Below, piece by piece: positions 19,995 through 21,596 of a DNA stretch of 21,596 bases. Numbering within the stretch: the first letter of the stretch is position 1; each line of letters opens with the position of its first letter. The position numbers were made by a program, and so were the translations under genes. The notes beneath the pieces were generated by a model. That model was not told where the DNA came from. It worked only from the letters and a program-made list of their open reading frames with translations, and did not search any database. The DNA is from an uncultured Acetatifactor sp. (lineage in GTDB: Bacteria > Bacillota > Clostridia > Lachnospirales > Lachnospiraceae). The DNA is taken from NCBI GenBank assembly GCA_910578215.1, contig CAJTPH010000048.1, positions 1 to 21,596 of the forward strand, given 5' to 3'.

Positions 19995-21596
19995 ATGGCA
20001 ATCGGTTCTTTAATCATACAGGCAAGGACGGCACATGACGCGCTTCCGCTAAGCGGGGTACAGATCTGGATTATGGATACTCAGGAAAAGCATGTTTATC
20101 ATGTGACAACGGACGAAAGCGGTGAAACGGAAAAGCTTGCTTTAGAAACCCTGGACAAATCCCTGTCCCTGGACCCGGATTTTTCCGGAACGCCCTTTAT
20201 CAGCTATGATGTGCTTGCGTTTGCCAACGGTTTTAATTCGTTTCATATTGTCGGCATTCCGATCCTGGATGGAGAGACGGCCATTCAGACGCTTGAATTT
20301 GTTCCCATGCGGAAAACCCAGCGCACACCTACCGTAACGGAAATTCGGATCGGCATACCCGCTGTCTCCATGACGGGAAACCGTTCTCAGCAGGGACCCG
20401 AGGCGGAGGATTCGGAATCCCGCGTACTGCGCCAAGTGGTTATTCCAAATCCGATCACGGTACACTTGGGCAGGCCCGGCGCACCTGCGTCCAATGTCCA
20501 GGTATCTTTCCCCGATTATGTAAAAAATGTTGCCAGCAGTGAAATTTATCCTACGTGGCCGGATGCGTCCCTGCGGGCAAATATTTATGCAATTATCACC
20601 TTTGCGCTGAACAGGATTTATAGCGAGTGGTACAGAAGCCGCGGCTACGACTTTGACATAACAAACAATACTGCCTATGACCAATATTTTGTATATGGGC
20701 GGAATATCTATGAGTCCATCAGCCTGATCGTGGATGAGATTTTTAATGAATATGTCCGCAGACAGGGACAGACCGCGCCTTATTTTACCTCATTCTGCAA
20801 CGGAACCACCGCAACCTGCGCAGGTATGTCCCAGTGGGGAACGGTTACGCTGGCAAACCAGGGACTCAGCCCCCTGCAGATACTGCGTTCCTATTACCCC
20901 AAGGATGTGGAGATTGCGGAGACTAACATCATTACCGGCATTGTGTCCTCCTATCCCGGTACTGCGCTCACGACAGGGAGCACAGGGCTTGACGTACAGA
21001 CAATTCAGACTTATCTGGAAAGAATTCGGCGTAACTACCCCGCAATTCCTGCTATTACGGATGAAGCGGGCGTATTTGGAGAGAGCACAAGGGCGGCAGT
21101 TGCCAAATTTCAGAGTATATTCAACCTGACATCCGATGGCGTGGTCGGAAAAGCCACCTGGAATAAGCTTTCCTATCTGTACGCCTCCGTGACCAGGCTT
21201 GCCGAGCTGGACAGCGAAGGGACTTCCCTGGGAATAGGAACCGTCCCGCCCAGTTCGGTTCTGCGCCTGGGGTCGTCGGGACAGGATGTCATTACCCTGC
21301 AGTATCTTCTGAATGTGGCGGCCGAATTTAATTCGGCGGTTCCGGCTCCCAAGCAGGACGGAAATTTCGGAAGTGAAACGCAGCGGTCGGTTACAGCATT
21401 CCAGCGTGCAGCGGGGCTTACGCCCGACGGCATTGTGGGACCGCTCACATGGCAGGCGCTGTATGACACTTATCTGGGAACGGACAATGTGCTTCCTCCC
21501 GGCCCCGGTACCGATGTTACGATATATGTTGTCCGCCCGGGTGATTCACTCTGGCTGATCGCCCGCAGATACAATACGACGGTTGACGCCATCAAG
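19995..21596 (+). CDS. SpoIID-like / peptidoglycan-binding / LysM protein (partial, 3' end outside window)
   Basis: The frame is open for 534 codons to the right edge. It has four parts. The N-terminal beta-rich domain (about 1-105, GVQIWIMDTQEKHVYHVTTD) resembles carboxypeptidase-regulatory or transthyretin-like folds. A region at about 180-310 recalls the SpoIID/LytB domain (GMSQWGTVTLANQGLSPLQI, ILRSYYPKDVEI). Two PG_binding_1 domains follow (about 325-391 and 422-493, each with FG-ST/ET-AVxxFQ and DGxVGxxTW). A LysM domain begins at YVVRPGDSLWLIARRYN (511). C268 and C275 sit just before the SQWG motif. No signal peptide or membrane anchor is visible, so a mother-cell or spore-coat location is possible (inference). 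AAGGAGG is 12 nt before the ATG, longer than usual. It is the only plus-strand gene at this end. Confidence 0.85.
   Translation, partial: MAIGSLIIQARTAHDALPLSGVQIWIMDTQEKHVYHVTTDESGETEKLALETLDKSLSLDPDFSGTPFISYDVLAFANGFNSFHIVGIPILDGETAIQTLEFVPMRKTQRTPTVTEIRIGIPAVSMTGNRSQQGPEAEDSESRVLRQVVIPNPITVHLGRPGAPASNVQVSFPDYVKNVASSEIYPTWPDASLRANIYAIITFALNRIYSEWYRSRGYDFDITNNTAYDQYFVYGRNIYESISLIVDEIFNEYVRRQGQTAPYFTSFCNGTTATCAGMSQWGTVTLANQGLSPLQILRSYYPKDVEIAETNIITGIVSSYPGTALTTGSTGLDVQTIQTYLERIRRNYPAIPAITDEAGVFGESTRAAVAKFQSIFNLTSDGVVGKATWNKLSYLYASVTRLAELDSEGTSLGIGTVPPSSVLRLGSSGQDVITLQYLLNVAAEFNSAVPAPKQDGNFGSETQRSVTAFQRAAGLTPDGIVGPLTWQALYDTYLGTDNVLPPGPGTDVTIYVVRPGDSLWLIARRYNTTVDAIK

Overview
The window looks like chromosomal DNA of a gut-type Lachnospiraceae (Clostridia, Bacillota). 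GC is moderate, with AT-rich promoters of sigma-A type and strong AGGAGG ribosome binding sites. The gene content fits: a DUF5688 protein, a Clostridial LigA and GdhA, an acetyl-type MetA, and rhamnogalacturonan degradation genes. Almost everything is on the minus strand; only a BlaI-type regulator, a candidate small RNA and the right-edge gene read on the plus strand.

Layout. 1-4440: a pectin (rhamnogalacturonan I) module with a GH106-like rhamnosidase (cut by the left edge) downstream of a PL11 rhamnogalacturonan lyase; neither shows a signal peptide. 4440-6350: an accessory-looking stretch with a structured intergenic repeat in three copies, other hairpins, a lone BlaI/MecI-type repressor, an unrecognised 180-residue protein, and a plus-strand small-RNA candidate with its own promoter and terminator. 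6347-11028: a tightly packed minus-strand operon read as small membrane protein, RNase HI, RluF-type pseudouridine synthase, NAD-dependent DNA ligase and homoserine O-acetyltransferase. 11084-12763: a membrane diguanylate cyclase with a substrate-binding-protein-like sensor. 12947-14250: a two-gene SPFH/ribbon-helix-helix unit with a perfect palindrome over its promoter. 14377-16280: glutamate dehydrogenase and a small helical protein. 16401-17940: a membrane-anchored SH3b protein and a tRNA-Arg(CCG) whose precursor can be closed by a perfect 13-bp leader/trailer stem. 17961-19683: a DUF5688 protein preceded by fifteen 8-bp tandem repeats, then elongation factor P. 19995-21596: a plus-strand SpoIID-like/peptidoglycan-binding/LysM protein cut by the right edge.

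Most of the window is ordinary housekeeping and cell-envelope content. I do not see a defence system, CRISPR array, prophage or biosynthetic cluster. The observations most worth checking are the candidate small RNA (about 6254-6337) with a direct repeat upstream, the SPFH/RHH operator, the octamer array before the DUF5688 gene, the tRNA-enclosing inverted repeat, and the repeat family flanking the BlaI/unknown-gene block. All assignments come from reading the sequence by eye; no database search was run.
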